64,000 nt of DNA from Frigoribacterium sp. SL97 (GCF_026625765.1 NZ_CP113062.1:1054001-1118000); one strand, 5' to 3'. Shown: positions 8,650-17,979, counted from the stretch's first letter. Program-made: numbers and translations. The notes: generated by a model from the sequence alone, not told the origin.

Positions 8650-8945
8650 GTGTTCTCCTGCTCGTGTGGTCGGCGGGTGATCGCAGCATCGCAGGAAGCC
8701 CCGTCGTCGGCAGGTACGCACTTTCTCGTAAGCCACTCACGTGGAGGTCGGAATCGTGGAACCGCCTGCGCCGACCGCGCAGGATCGTGGCGCACTCGTT
8801 CGCGTCCCTGCGGCGTGTCCGACGCGAGTCGTGCTCACACCCGTCGCGAGTCGGCGGGGCGTGCTCCTGGCGTGCGGGCCGCCGGCACGCGCCGGCGCTG
8901 TCGTCCACGACGATCACGCCGTCTCTGCCGGCGCTCGCTCACGGG
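8650..8945. other. Intergenic stretch with no recognised feature
   Basis: This spacer lies between two minus-strand genes and has no coding-like frame I can support. It should contain the promoter of the SnoaL-like gene, but no clear -10/-35 pair could be chosen. Confidence 0.35.
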
Positions 8946-9278
8946 TCAGAAGGGCAGGGGCGTCAGCAGCCAGAGAAGCAGCAGACACCCGCTGACCGCC
9001 AGCCCGAGAAGGCCGAGCGCCATCCCGGCCGTGACGAAGCGCGGTCGGTCGTCAGGAGCCGACTCGACGTCGTCGCGGGCGAAGGCGACGGCGGCGACTC
9101 CGAAGAACACGGACACGACCGCCCAGAGGTCCAGCAGGATGCTCGCCCAGGGCACGAGTGGGGTGCCGATCAGCGAGGGGGCGTTGCCCGCGACCAGCAG
9201 GACCGGGCCGGACAGGCTCAGCCAGCCCAGGGCCCAGGCCCAAGACCGCGGCTCCGACGTCCTTCCCGGTGATGTCAC
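8946..9278 (-). CDS. Small membrane protein, unknown function
   Basis: A 110-residue protein with three hydrophobic helices: about 12-32, 43-68 (WASILLDLWAVVSVFFGVAAVAF) and 84-108. A charged loop RDDVESAPDDRPRF lies between the last two. No family is recognised. The GTG start at 9278 is preceded by a GAGAGGG-like ribosome site. Its reading frame and hydrophobic pattern support a real gene, but no partner is evident. Confidence 0.6.
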   Translation of the reverse strand: MTSPGRTSEPRSWAWALGWLSLSGPVLLVAGNAPSLIGTPLVPWASILLDLWAVVSVFFGVAAVAFARDDVESAPDDRPRFVTAGMALGLLGLAVSGCLLLLWLLTPLPF

Positions 9279-9433
9279 GACGATCCCTCTCTCCCTCGAC
9301 GACGACCCGTCCGCCTCCTCGTGACCCTCTCAGCATCGAGCCGCGGGCGCGTCCTCCCGACGGATGACACCCCCGGCGGGGTCGCGTGCTGCGGAGCCGC
9401 CGAGAGCGTTCCGCGGCAGTTGCCGTGCGACGG

Positions 9434-9485
9434 ACGTCCCCGCCCGCCCGCCCCCTCGGCAGGAGGGGTGGGCGGACGGGGACGT
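9434..9485 (-). terminator. Strong terminator of the surface-protein gene
   Basis: Arms beginning at 9434 and ending at 9485 pair over more than 20 positions of almost pure G/C, with the loop around 9456-9461. It starts 15 bases beyond the stop codon of the giant surface-protein gene. No T-tract is present. Confidence 0.75.
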
Positions 9486-9499
9486 CGGCGCGTCGGGGG

Positions 9500-12400
9500 C
9501 TACTCGGCCCGGCGACGGCCTCGGATCGGGCCGACCACGCGACGGCCGCGACGCGAGAGCGCCAGGCCGAGCGCGACCCCGAGCAGGGCCATGGCGGCGA
9601 TGCCGAGCACCGACGCGCTGCCGGTGAAGGCCAGCTGCGTCGCCGACAGGATCATCGGGAACGACACCGTGACGACCGCCTGGACCGTCTCGCCGGCCGT
9701 GTCGGTCACGCGGTACTGCACCGACGCCTTGGAGTCGAAGCCCTTCGCGGGGGTGAAGACGACGGTTCCGTCGACGACCGTCCAGGTGCCCTGCTCGGGC
9801 ACGGTCAGCGTGCTGACTCCGTCACCGGTGGCCGGGTCGACGATCACGACGGTGCCGCGGTCGAAGGTCGCACCCTCGGTGGGGGCGTCGTTCGCCGTGA
9901 CGTCGACGGCGACCGGGTGGTCCGTCGTGCCGCGCTGCTCGTCGTCGACCGCGACGGCCGCGCCCAGAACCGTGATGGTCACCGTCGCCCGGGACGTCTG
10001 CCCCGAGGCGTCGGTCGCCGTGTAGTCGAACGAGTCTGCTCCCACGAAACCGGCGTCCGGCACGTACTCGTACGAGCCGTCGCGCGTCATCGTCACGGTG
10101 CCGTGGGAGGGCTTCGAGGCCAGGGCGACCCAGAGGGCCGACCCGTCGTCGTTGCCCAGCACGCCGCCGACCTTGCCCGAGACCAGGCGCTGACCGGCGA
10201 TCGTCGTGCCCTCGTCGTCGATGGCCTTGACGCCCACGGTGATGCGGACCGTTGCGGTGGCGGTGCCGCCGTCACGGTCGGCGACCGCGTAGGTCACGGC
10301 GTCCGGGCCGGAGTAGCCGGTCGTCGGCGCGTAGACCAGGCGACCACCGGCGTCGATGGTGACCGTGCCGTGGGTGGCGGTGCCCGTCCCGGTGACGCAC
10401 AGTCCCGTACCCAGGTCGTTGCCCAGCACGCCCGGGGCGGCCACGGTCAGCGTCGTGTCGGCCGGGGTCGAGGCCCCGTCGTCGACCGCCGTCGGCAGCA
10501 CCGTGATGGTGACCGTGCCCGTGCGGATCTGACCCTCGGCGTCGGTGGCCGTGTAGGTGAAGGCGTCGACACCCGAGAAGCCGGGCTTTGGCGCGTAGAC
10601 GTACGAACCATCCTTCGCCAGGTCGACCGTGCCGTGGGCGGGGCGCCCGTCGATCGTCGCGGTCAGCGAACTGCCCGAGTCGTTCGCGAGGACGCCGTGC
10701 GTGGCATCGACGGTCAGCGGCGTACCGGCGCGGGTGGCGCCGGCGTCGTCGACGGCGAGGGCGCCGACGACGATCGTGGCGACGGCCTTCGTGCCGCGGC
10801 CCGACGCGTCGGTCGCGGTGTACTCGACGTGGTCGGTGCCCGAGAAGCCCGCCTCCGGCGTGTAGGCGGCCGAACCGTCCGGCTGGGTGACGATCGTGCC
10901 GTGCGCCGGGGTGCCGACGCTCGTCACGGTCAGGCCGGTGCCGAGGTCGTTCACGAGCAGGCCGGGGGCCGGCACGGAGAGCGTGGTCGCCGCGGGCGTC
11001 GTGTAACGGTCGTCGATCGCGCGGGGCGTCACGGTGACGGTGACCGTCGCGGCGTCGGTTCCGCCGTCACGGTCGGTGACCGTGTAGACCACGATGTCGT
11101 CGCCCGAGAACCCGGGGGCCGGCGTGTAGTCGAACGTGCCGTCCGGCGCGACCGTCACGGTGCCGTGCGGCGCCGGAGTGACCGCGGTGACGGTCAGGCC
11201 GGAGCCGACGTCGTTTCCGAGCACGCCGGGGGCGGCGACCGTCACGTGACCGTCGGCCACGACGGTGGCGACGTCGTCGACGGCCTTCGGGGCGACCACG
11301 ATGGTCACGGTGCCCGTGCCCTTCTGGCCGTTGCCGTCGGTGACCTCGTAGCCGAAGGTGTCCTTGCCCGAGGTGCCGGGCTTCGGGGTGTACGTGTACG
11401 AACCGTCGGGGCCCGTGGTCACGGTGCCGGCCTTCGGCTGGTCGGTGACCTTCGCCGTCAGGTCGGTGCCCTTGTCGTTCGAGAGCACCCCGTGCGCGGC
11501 GTCCACGACGAGGGGCTGGTCGGCCACGGTGCCACCGACGGGCGAGTCGTCGACCACGATCGGACCGACGTGGATCGTCACCGTCGCGACGTCCGAACCG
11601 CCGGATGCGTCGGCGGCGCGGTAGGTCAGCTGATCGGTGCCCGAGAAGCCGTCGGCAGGCGTGTAGGTGATGGTGCCGCCGGCCGCGATCGTGGCCGTGC
11701 CGTGGGTCGGGGCGTCGACGATCTCCGCGCGCAGGTCGGTGCCGAGATCGTTGCCGAGCACGCCGGGCTCCGCGACGGTGACCGCGGTGCCGGCCTTCGT
11801 CGACGTGACGTCGTCGACGGCGTCGGGCACGACGACGACGGTCACGATGCCCGTGCTCTTCTGCCCCTCGGCGTCGGTCGCCGTGTAGGTGAAGGTGTCG
11901 GTGCCCGAGAAGCCCGTCGCAGGGGTGTAGACGTACGAGCCGTCCTTCGCGACGGTCACGTCACCGTGGCGGGGGGCGCCGTCGAGGGCGCCGGAGAGGC
12001 CGGTGCCGCTGTCGTTCGACAGCAGGCCCTTCGCGGCGTCGACCGACAGCGGTCGGCCCGCGGTGGCGGTGCCCTGGTCGGCCGCGGCGAGGTCGCCGAC
12101 GATCACCCAGGCGCGAGCCGTCGCGGTCTGACCCGAGGCGTCGGTCACCTGGTACTCGAACGAGTCGGTGCCCGAGGTGCCGGCGTCCGGCGTGTAGCTC
12201 CAGCTGCCGTCGGCGTCGACCGTCACGGCGCCGTGGGCGGGCGTGCCGTGGTCGGTCACGCGCAGCCCGGTGCCGAGGTCGTTGGCGAGCAGTCCGGCCG
12301 AGGCGGGCGTGGTCACCGTGGTGCCGTTCGGCGTGGTCGCCGCGTCGTCGACGGCCACCGGCTTCACGGTGATCGTCACCGTCGCGGTCGAGGTGCGACC

Positions 12401-14935
12401 CGCGGCGTCGGTGACCTGGTAGGTCACGGTGTCGGTGCCCGAGAAGCCGGGCGCCGGCGTGTAGTCGAACTCGCCGTTCGTGGCGACGGTCGCCGTGCCG
12501 TGCTGCGGCCCGGTCTCGACCGCGGCCGTCAGGCCGGTTCCGAAGTCGTTGCCCAGCACGCCGGGGCCGTCGAGGTGGGCGTTGCCGCCCGCCGTGACCT
12601 GAACCGCGTCGTCGACGGCCTCGGGGGCGACCGCCACGCTGGCCGTCGCGGTGCTCGTGACCCCGTTGCCGTCGGTCAGGGTGTATGTGAACGAGTCGGT
12701 CCCCGAGAAGCCCTTCTCCGGCGTGTAGACGAACGAGCCGTCCGGCGACACCACCACGGTGCCGTGCGAGGGGGCGGTGGCGACCGCGGCGGTCAGGGGG
12801 CCGGTGCCGCCGTCGTTCGCCAGCAGGCCACGGCCGGCCGGGACGTCGAGGGGAGCACCCGCCACGGCGTCGACCGAGTCGTCGGAGGCGCGGGGGGCGA
12901 CCGTCACGGTGACCGTGGCGGTGTCGGTGCCGCCTTGGCCGTCGGTGACGGTGTAGTCGAAGGCGTCGGTGCCCGAGAAGTCGTCCGCGGGCGTGTAGAC
13001 GACGTCGCCGGAGGGCGTCACCGAGGCGGTGCCGTGCCCGGGCGTCGAGACCGCGGTCACCGTCGTGTCGAGGCCGTCGTCGTTGCTCGTCAGGTCGCTG
13101 CCGGCGATGGTCGTCGGGGTGCCCGAGGCGGCGGTCGCCGTGTCGTCGACGGCGGAGGGCAGCACGGTGACGGTCACCGTGCTCGTGGTGCTCGCGCCCT
13201 CGGAGTCCGTGGCCGTGTAGGTGAAGGTGTCGGTGCCCGAGAACCCGTCGGCCGGGACGTAGCGGTACGAGCCGTCACGACCGAGCACGAGGGAGCCGTG
13301 CGAGGGTCCGGTCGCCACGGCGGCGGTCAGACCGGTGCCCGAGTCGTTCGCCAGGACGCCCGAGGCCGCGTCGACCACGAGGGCCTGGCCGGCACGGGCG
13401 GTCGCGACGTCGTCGCTGCTCACCGGGGTGACGGTGATCGTGACCGTCGAGGTCGACGTGCCACCGCCTCCGTCGGTCGTCGTGTACTGGAAGGTGTCGG
13501 TTCCCGAGAAGCCCGTCGCGGGCGTGTAGACGTACGAGCCGTCGGCCGCGACGGTGGCCTGCCCGTGCGCCGGCTGCGTGTTCGACGTCACGGTCAGGTC
13601 GGTGCCCGCGTCGTCGGCGAGGACGCCGGGCGCGCCGACCCTCAGCGAGGTTCCGGAGGCGGTGGTCCCGGTGTCGTCGGAGGCTGCGGCCGAGATCGCC
13701 GCCACGGTGTTCGCGAAGGTGCACACGACGTCGGTGCCGTCGGCGCTGGTCGCGGCCGGGAAGGTGAACTGCGCGGTGTTGCCCGAGCCCGACGCGACGG
13801 TCGCGTCGTCGGTGACGTTCGCGCAGCGGTACGTCGTCGAGTAGTCGGCGAGGCGCGTCGAGCTGTTGCCCGCCGTCTGCGAGACGGTGTACGTCCGGGC
13901 CGGGATCGCGAGCGCGGCGCCGGCCTTCTGGGCCTGGACTCCGTTCGCGGTGCCGGAGGTCGTCGCGGTGGACGGCGACGACAGGTTGCCGCCGTCGACC
14001 TTGAGGGCGAACTGGTCGCCGGACTTCCAGCGGCCCGTGACGTCCGCCTTGCCCGTCAGGGTGTTGGCGTAGTTGCAGCTCGCGAGGTCGGAGTACGAGG
14101 TGATGTTGCTGATGGCCGGGGTCGTCATGCGGCTGACCTCGGTACCCGAACTCGAGTCGAGCTTGATGATCTGCATGCCCGACGAGACGTACAGGTAGCC
14201 GTCGGACGAGAAGGCGATGCCGGGGCTGTTGGTGCCCGTGGGCAGGTCGGTCAGCTTGGTGGCGGCGAGGGAGGTGGTGCCGGCCGTGGTCGGGATCGTC
14301 TCGTCGTTCAGTCGGTAGACCGCGTTGCTCGCCACGACGAAGAGCAGCCCCTGCGTGCTGAAGGCGAAGTCGCCGTTGCCGGCCTGCAGGCCGGGGATGC
14401 GGCCGACGACGCCGATCTTGTCCCCGGTCTTCGGGTCGTACGCCGAGATCGTCGACGGGTCGCCACCGGTCGCGTAGTAGTAGATCCCGGTCACCGGGTT
14501 GACGGCGCCCCGCAGGGTCGAGGCGGGTGCGCCCGACGGGTTCGCGTTGGCGACCGTCGTGACGGCCCCGGCCGCCGAGTCGTAGCGCGCGAGCGTGTTG
14601 CCGTTCGAGTTGTTGGCCGCGCCGTTGGTGAAGGCGTAGGCGTCGAGGCCGTTCCGTCCGACGCCGAGACCGTTGTTGGCCGGTGAGAACGGGTTCGCCG
14701 TCCCCGCGATCACGTCGGACACCGTGTTGGCCGCGACGTTGATGGCGACGAACTGACCCTGACCGGCCGTCGCGTAGATCGTGTTCTGGTCGCACGAGAG
14801 CGCTGCGGCGGCCTGGGCCGGCGCCGGCGAGACGGCCTGGGTCACGGCGACGGCCGCCAGCAGGGAGGCGGTGGCGAAGGCCGCGAACGAGAGGGCGCGA
14901 CGACGGGGGCGCACGGAGGCGCGGAGAAGCGACAT
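9500..14935 (-). CDS. Giant cell-wall-anchored protein with 14 cadherin/Ig-like repeats
   Basis: An 1811-residue secreted surface protein, probably an adhesin or stalk. Residues 1-42 are a long signal peptide (RRRALSFAAFATASLLAA, ending AQA-AAA). Residues about 45-310 form a propeller-like domain with many NG/DG turns. A prealbumin-like segment follows (about 315-410). Fourteen tandem domains of about 87 residues then run from about 412 to 1660. Each carries GVLANDxGTGL, PxHGTV, DGSYxYTPxxGFSGTDxFxY and VTDxxG motifs, as in the Big_9/VCBS-type Ig-like family. A fifteenth CshA-like repeat follows. The C-terminus is LAFTG (residues 1768-1772), a hydrophobic helix and an Arg-rich tail, fitting class E sortase anchoring. 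GAGGAC precedes the ATG. The gene has its own leader and terminator. Confidence 0.88.
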   Translation of the reverse strand: MSLLRASVRPRRRALSFAAFATASLLAAVAVTQAVSPAPAQAAAALSCDQNTIYATAGQGQFVAINVAANTVSDVIAGTANPFSPANNGLGVGRNGLDAYAFTNGAANNSNGNTLARYDSAAGAVTTVANANPSGAPASTLRGAVNPVTGIYYYATGGDPSTISAYDPKTGDKIGVVGRIPGLQAGNGDFAFSTQGLLFVVASNAVYRLNDETIPTTAGTTSLAATKLTDLPTGTNSPGIAFSSDGYLYVSSGMQIIKLDSSSGTEVSRMTTPAISNITSYSDLASCNYANTLTGKADVTGRWKSGDQFALKVDGGNLSSPSTATTSGTANGVQAQKAGAALAIPARTYTVSQTAGNSSTRLADYSTTYRCANVTDDATVASGSGNTAQFTFPAATSADGTDVVCTFANTVAAISAAASDDTGTTASGTSLRVGAPGVLADDAGTDLTVTSNTQPAHGQATVAADGSYVYTPATGFSGTDTFQYTTTDGGGGTSTSTVTITVTPVSSDDVATARAGQALVVDAASGVLANDSGTGLTAAVATGPSHGSLVLGRDGSYRYVPADGFSGTDTFTYTATDSEGASTTSTVTVTVLPSAVDDTATAASGTPTTIAGSDLTSNDDGLDTTVTAVSTPGHGTASVTPSGDVVYTPADDFSGTDAFDYTVTDGQGGTDTATVTVTVAPRASDDSVDAVAGAPLDVPAGRGLLANDGGTGPLTAAVATAPSHGTVVVSPDGSFVYTPEKGFSGTDSFTYTLTDGNGVTSTATASVAVAPEAVDDAVQVTAGGNAHLDGPGVLGNDFGTGLTAAVETGPQHGTATVATNGEFDYTPAPGFSGTDTVTYQVTDAAGRTSTATVTITVKPVAVDDAATTPNGTTVTTPASAGLLANDLGTGLRVTDHGTPAHGAVTVDADGSWSYTPDAGTSGTDSFEYQVTDASGQTATARAWVIVGDLAAADQGTATAGRPLSVDAAKGLLSNDSGTGLSGALDGAPRHGDVTVAKDGSYVYTPATGFSGTDTFTYTATDAEGQKSTGIVTVVVVPDAVDDVTSTKAGTAVTVAEPGVLGNDLGTDLRAEIVDAPTHGTATIAAGGTITYTPADGFSGTDQLTYRAADASGGSDVATVTIHVGPIVVDDSPVGGTVADQPLVVDAAHGVLSNDKGTDLTAKVTDQPKAGTVTTGPDGSYTYTPKPGTSGKDTFGYEVTDGNGQKGTGTVTIVVAPKAVDDVATVVADGHVTVAAPGVLGNDVGSGLTVTAVTPAPHGTVTVAPDGTFDYTPAPGFSGDDIVVYTVTDRDGGTDAATVTVTVTPRAIDDRYTTPAATTLSVPAPGLLVNDLGTGLTVTSVGTPAHGTIVTQPDGSAAYTPEAGFSGTDHVEYTATDASGRGTKAVATIVVGALAVDDAGATRAGTPLTVDATHGVLANDSGSSLTATIDGRPAHGTVDLAKDGSYVYAPKPGFSGVDAFTYTATDAEGQIRTGTVTITVLPTAVDDGASTPADTTLTVAAPGVLGNDLGTGLCVTGTGTATHGTVTIDAGGRLVYAPTTGYSGPDAVTYAVADRDGGTATATVRITVGVKAIDDEGTTIAGQRLVSGKVGGVLGNDDGSALWVALASKPSHGTVTMTRDGSYEYVPDAGFVGADSFDYTATDASGQTSRATVTITVLGAAVAVDDEQRGTTDHPVAVDVTANDAPTEGATFDRGTVVIVDPATGDGVSTLTVPEQGTWTVVDGTVVFTPAKGFDSKASVQYRVTDTAGETVQAVVTVSFPMILSATQLAFTGSASVLGIAAMALLGVALGLALSRRGRRVVGPIRGRRRAE

Positions 14936-14996
14936 GGGGGTGTCCTCGGGTGGGGGCGTCCGGCCGGGTCGGATCCGGTCGGACGTCGGTCCTGCT

Positions 14997-15028
14997 CGAC
15001 ACGCGGGGGTTCAGGTGCCCGCGTGTCG
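14997..15028 (-). promoter_or_regulatory. Hairpin in the 5' leader of the surface-protein gene
   Basis: Eleven-base perfect arms (14997-15007 and 15018-15028) flank a ten-base loop about 60 bases upstream of the ATG at 14935. It would form in the leader RNA. Roles in RNA stability or translation control are guesses. Confidence 0.5.
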
Positions 15029-15065
15029 CCCCCACGGGTACGGGGGCTCCACGGAAGTGGATGCT

Positions 15066-15092
15066 TCGACAATAAAGCTTCTCGTTTGTCGA
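15066..15092 (-). promoter_or_regulatory. Promoter/operator candidate of the surface-protein gene
   Basis: An inverted repeat TCGACAA-N13-TTGTCGA lies in an AT-richer patch. On the minus strand TATTGT (15075-15070) could be the -10 box, giving a leader of about 125 bases. The repeat overlaps this box and is a plausible regulator site. Confidence 0.45.
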
Positions 15093-15196
15093 GTGGAGTC
15101 CCCAGAGCAGGGGTGATTTCGTCCGCCTTGTGGGGGACATCGGGGTACAGGGTGGCGGATGGCGGTGCCGAGGACGCGACCCGCGCCTCCTGCGTC

Positions 15197-16597
15197 CTAC
15201 CGGCGGGGGCGCCGCCCGCCGCGGCCCTGGCCCACGGTCGGGATCGACGTCGTGACGACCGCCACCGACGAGGTGATGACCGCGAGCGACGAGGTCGACA
15301 GGGTCGCCTGCGCGTGACCGGTCAGCGGGAACCCGCGTCGGCCCGCCACGATCACGACGAGGCTGATCGCGACGATGGCCGCGGCGGCGAACGGCACCGT
15401 GGCGAGGCCCGACATGCCGTAGACCTGCCCGCCGATCGCGGCACCGGCGGCGATGCCGACGTTCGAGCCGGCGTTGATCAGCGCGCCCGCGATGTCGGGG
15501 CTGACCCCGCCGGTGCGGATCGCGGCCGCCATGAAGAGCGTCCCGGTCGTGCCGTTGGCGGCCATCCACAGCCCCGCGACGACGAAGGTGCCGACGAGCG
15601 AACCGTGCACGAACGGCAGGGCCGCGAGGGCGCCGATCATCACCGCGACCGCGACGATCAGCGTCTGCCGGGGTGCCCGGTCGACGAACGCGCCGGCCGC
15701 GAGCAGGCCGACCACGCCCGTGCCGCCGAGCACGAGCAGGGCGCCGCCGACGAGGTCCTCGCCGAGGCCGGCCCCGGTCAGGTACGGGCCGATGAACGTG
15801 TAGACGACGTAGTGGCCGGCGAAGAGCATGAGGTCGGCCACGACCACGGCGAGCAGCCCCGAGCGTGCCCACGAGCGGACCGAGCCGACGTGCGGCGACG
15901 ACTCGCCCTGGACGTGCGGCAGGAACAGCGCGGCCACGACGGCCAGCACCGCGGTGGCGACGGCGACCGCGCCCACGGCGGGACGCCAGCCGAGCTGGTC
16001 GCCGACCGTCGTCGCGAGCGGCACGCCGACGACGAAGCCCAGCGAGCTGCCCGAGTAGACGAAGGCGATGGCGCGGCCCGCCAGGCGCGGCGGCACGATG
16101 CGCGTCGCGTAGGCCGAGGCCACCGAGAAGAACAGGGCGTGCGCGATGCCACCGACCACGCGGCCGGTCAGCAGCACGCCGAAGCTCGGGGCGAGCGCGA
16201 CCATCAGGTTCGAGGCCGTGTAGCCGACCAGGGTCGTGACGAGCACGGCCTTGCGGGGGAAGCGTGCGGTGGCCCAGGTGAGGGGCAGGGCCAACGCGGC
16301 GACGGCCACGGCGTACACCGTGACGACGACGCCCATGCGCGCCTCACTGACGCCGAGGTCGGTGCTCATGGTCGAGAGGAGGCCGACCGGGCTCAGTTCG
16401 GTGGTGATCGCGAAGAACGTCGCGAGGCCGAGCACGGCGATGCCGACGACGCCCGAGGGGGTCAGGCGGTGCGGCTGGGGCGTGGGGCGGGTGTCGCGCG
16501 GATGCGTCGACGACGAGCGCGGGGGAGGTGCGGCGGCGGGCGTGCGCACGGCGGGCGTGCTCGAGGTCTGGGGCGGGCGCTGAAGGGTGTCGGTCAC
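15197..16597 (-). CDS. MFS exporter (DHA1 type)
   Basis: A 466-residue major facilitator with 12 predicted helices starting near residue 70. Hallmarks are an ELSPVGLL motif in helix 1, the loop 2-3 motif WATARFPRK (motif A variant), GRVVGGIAHALFFSVA in helix 4 and GSSLGFVVGVPLA in helix 5. The pattern resembles the DHA1 sugar/drug efflux group (AraJ/SotB, chloramphenicol-type). The substrate cannot be read from sequence. The N-terminus has a Pro/Ser-rich tail of about 65 residues. GTG at 16597 has GGAGGC at good spacing; the frame stays open further upstream, but without a better start. Confidence 0.8.
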   Translation of the reverse strand: MTDTLQRPPQTSSTPAVRTPAAAPPPRSSSTHPRDTRPTPQPHRLTPSGVVGIAVLGLATFFAITTELSPVGLLSTMSTDLGVSEARMGVVVTVYAVAVAALALPLTWATARFPRKAVLVTTLVGYTASNLMVALAPSFGVLLTGRVVGGIAHALFFSVASAYATRIVPPRLAGRAIAFVYSGSSLGFVVGVPLATTVGDQLGWRPAVGAVAVATAVLAVVAALFLPHVQGESSPHVGSVRSWARSGLLAVVVADLMLFAGHYVVYTFIGPYLTGAGLGEDLVGGALLVLGGTGVVGLLAAGAFVDRAPRQTLIVAVAVMIGALAALPFVHGSLVGTFVVAGLWMAANGTTGTLFMAAAIRTGGVSPDIAGALINAGSNVGIAAGAAIGGQVYGMSGLATVPFAAAAIVAISLVVIVAGRRGFPLTGHAQATLSTSSLAVITSSVAVVTTSIPTVGQGRGGRRPRR

Positions 16598-16968
16598 GGG
16601 AATGCCTCCGGGCCCGGGGCGCGTGCGCACGACGATCATCTCGTCGGGGGCATCGTGGACCTCGGCGGCCGACTCGTGGTCGACCCCGGTCTGCACGATG
16701 CAGCACACTCGTCGCGGGCCATGCTGCTGGCGGGTGGATTGGGGGGATTGCCACTCCACGACGAGGGCGCTCCTCCAGTGTGACATGCCACCCCCGGGGG
16801 CTCGCAAGGCCCCCGAACGAGAAACCGAACGACGTTCGCTCGCGGCGAGCGAACCGGGCGGCGATCCGGCGTCCGGCCGGATTCCCGGACCGGATCTCGA
16901 GACCGGTCGGGGACGAGGAGGCGCGGGTGGCGTGCCCGCGTCCCGTCACCGCGCGTACCCTGGTCGCC
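16598..16968. other. Divergent regulatory region between the MFS and glutaredoxin-like genes
   Basis: No gene is supported in this 371-base spacer. It holds a perfect nine-base hairpin (16834-16854), a second inverted repeat GACCGG...CCGGTC (16888-16908) and one AGGAGGCGCGG copy (16916-16926). The plus-strand -10 box TACCCT lies at 16956-16961. Either inverted repeat could be the operator for the exporter, but no adjacent regulator gene exists. Confidence 0.45.
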
Positions 16969-17217
16969 ATGAGCACCGACGCCGCCCCCGACCGCATCCT
17001 GATGTTCGGCGCCGAGTGGTGCCGTGACTGCCGCCGCTCGAAGGCGCTGCTCGACCGTGAGGGCGTGGCCTACGACTACGTCGACCTCGAGGCCGTCGCC
17101 GACGGTGCCGACCGCGCCTACGCCGTCAGCGGTCGCACGCAGATCCCCGTCGTGGTCTTCCCCGACGGCAGCCACCTGGTCGAGCCGACCGACGCCGAGC
17201 TCGCCGCCAAGCTCTAG
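16969..17217 (+). CDS. Glutaredoxin/mycoredoxin-like protein
   Basis: An 82-residue thioredoxin-fold protein. The active site is CRDC (FGAEWCRDCRRSK, residues about 18-21), the cis-Pro is in RTQIPVVVFPDG, and the C-terminus LVEPTDAELAAKL is as in actinobacterial glutaredoxin-like proteins. It may reduce mycothiol-mixed disulfides, but CRDC is unlike the CGYC of mycoredoxin-1, so its electron donor is uncertain. The ATG at 16969 lies seven bases after TACCCT, giving a leaderless mRNA. Confidence 0.8.
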   Translation: MSTDAAPDRILMFGAEWCRDCRRSKALLDREGVAYDYVDLEAVADGADRAYAVSGRTQIPVVVFPDGSHLVEPTDAELAAKL

Positions 17218-17249
17218 CGCGGCACCGCGGCACCGCGGCACCGCGGCAC
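17218..17249. repeat. Four tandem copies of CGCGGCAC
   Basis: Four perfect eight-base units begin right after the glutaredoxin-like stop codon. Copy number is likely to vary between strains. Confidence 0.85.
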
Positions 17250-17267
17250 GCGCCGACCCTCCACCGC

Positions 17268-17323
17268 GCCACGAAGTGAACAACCCGCCACGCGAACGTG
17301 TGGCGGGTCGTTCACTTCGTGGC
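17268..17323. repeat. Long palindrome (26-4-26) at a convergent 3' junction
   Basis: Arms 17268-17293 and 17298-17323 pair over 26 positions with one internal mismatch and one at the loop end, around the loop GAAC. The right arm contains the last codons and stop codon of the DUF6314 gene (stop 17312-17314). It probably serves as a bidirectional terminator. Confidence 0.75.
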
Positions 17324-17764
17324 GGGATGCCCGGCGACGCGCTCGTACGTCGTGAGCGCGTCGTACGACTTCGCCGGCCCGCGCACCGTCCACCGCTCCT
17401 CGAACGACGTCGGCGAGAGCACGAGGGTCTCGACCAGGTAGGCGTCCGGGGCGCAGGGGTGGTGCGCCTCCCAGGCCCCCGACCGTAGGTCGAGGTCGAC
17501 GAAGTGCCGGCCGTCGGCGAAGCGCACGTCGAGCGACCCGTCACCCCGGGCCGCGTAGCCGAGCCGCCGGGTGGCGGGTGTCCGCCGGTCGGCCACGACC
17601 AGCACGCCGGCCTCGTCGTACGTCGCCACGAGGTCGGAGCCCGCCCGCGCCTCCTCGATCGTGGCTGTCCCGTCGAACCGGGCGTGCTCGCCGGTGCGGT
17701 GGTCGTCGATCTCGCGCGTGACGGACCACCGGCCGAGCAGCAGCGCCAGCGTCTCAGCCGGCAT
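17312..17764 (-). CDS. DUF6314 family protein
   Basis: A 150-residue soluble protein of predicted lipocalin-like beta-barrel type: LLGRWSVTREIDDHRTGEHARFDGTATIEEA, then DGRHFVDLDLRSGAWEAHHPC, then LVLSPTSFEERWTVRGPAKSY. This matches DUF6314, an uncharacterised family. ATG at 17764 gives the family's usual length. There is no clear Shine-Dalgarno sequence, and the open frame upstream lacks family-like sequence. The C-terminus ATK-stop lies in one arm of a long palindrome. The function is unknown. Confidence 0.7.
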   Translation of the reverse strand: MPAETLALLLGRWSVTREIDDHRTGEHARFDGTATIEEARAGSDLVATYDEAGVLVVADRRTPATRRLGYAARGDGSLDVRFADGRHFVDLDLRSGAWEAHHPCAPDAYLVETLVLSPTSFEERWTVRGPAKSYDALTTYERVAGHPATK

Positions 17765-17905
17765 GTCGATCGACGACCACGGAGAACCCCTCTCAGGCGG
17801 TCCCCCTCGACGACCGCGGGAGGACACCCGATCTTCGCGCACGGCCGTCGACGGACCAAGTCGCGGTGGCGTGGCGGCGTGGTGCCGCGCGCTCGTGACA
17901 CACCA

Positions 17906-17963
17906 CACCGCGTTTCGTGCACCGCACCCCGACTAGTGGTGGTGCGGTGGACGAAACGCGGTG
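17906..17963. repeat. Palindromic repeat, family A copy 1 (23-12-23)
   Basis: Arms 17906-17928 and 17941-17963 pair over 23 positions with one mismatch. The 12-base loop contains CTAG. It lies just past the terC stop codon. A copy with the same arm length, loop length and loop CTAG is at 46148-46205, and the left arms are alike at 20 of 23 positions. Confidence 0.8.
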
Positions 17964-17979
17964 CAGTGCGAGCGGGTGC

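Noticed and set aside
9386..14686. A 1766-codon open frame on the plus strand, antisense to the surface-protein gene
   Set aside because: It mirrors the GC-biased third codon positions of the real gene, starts without a ribosome site and its translation is low-complexity Arg/Gly/Val with no domain.
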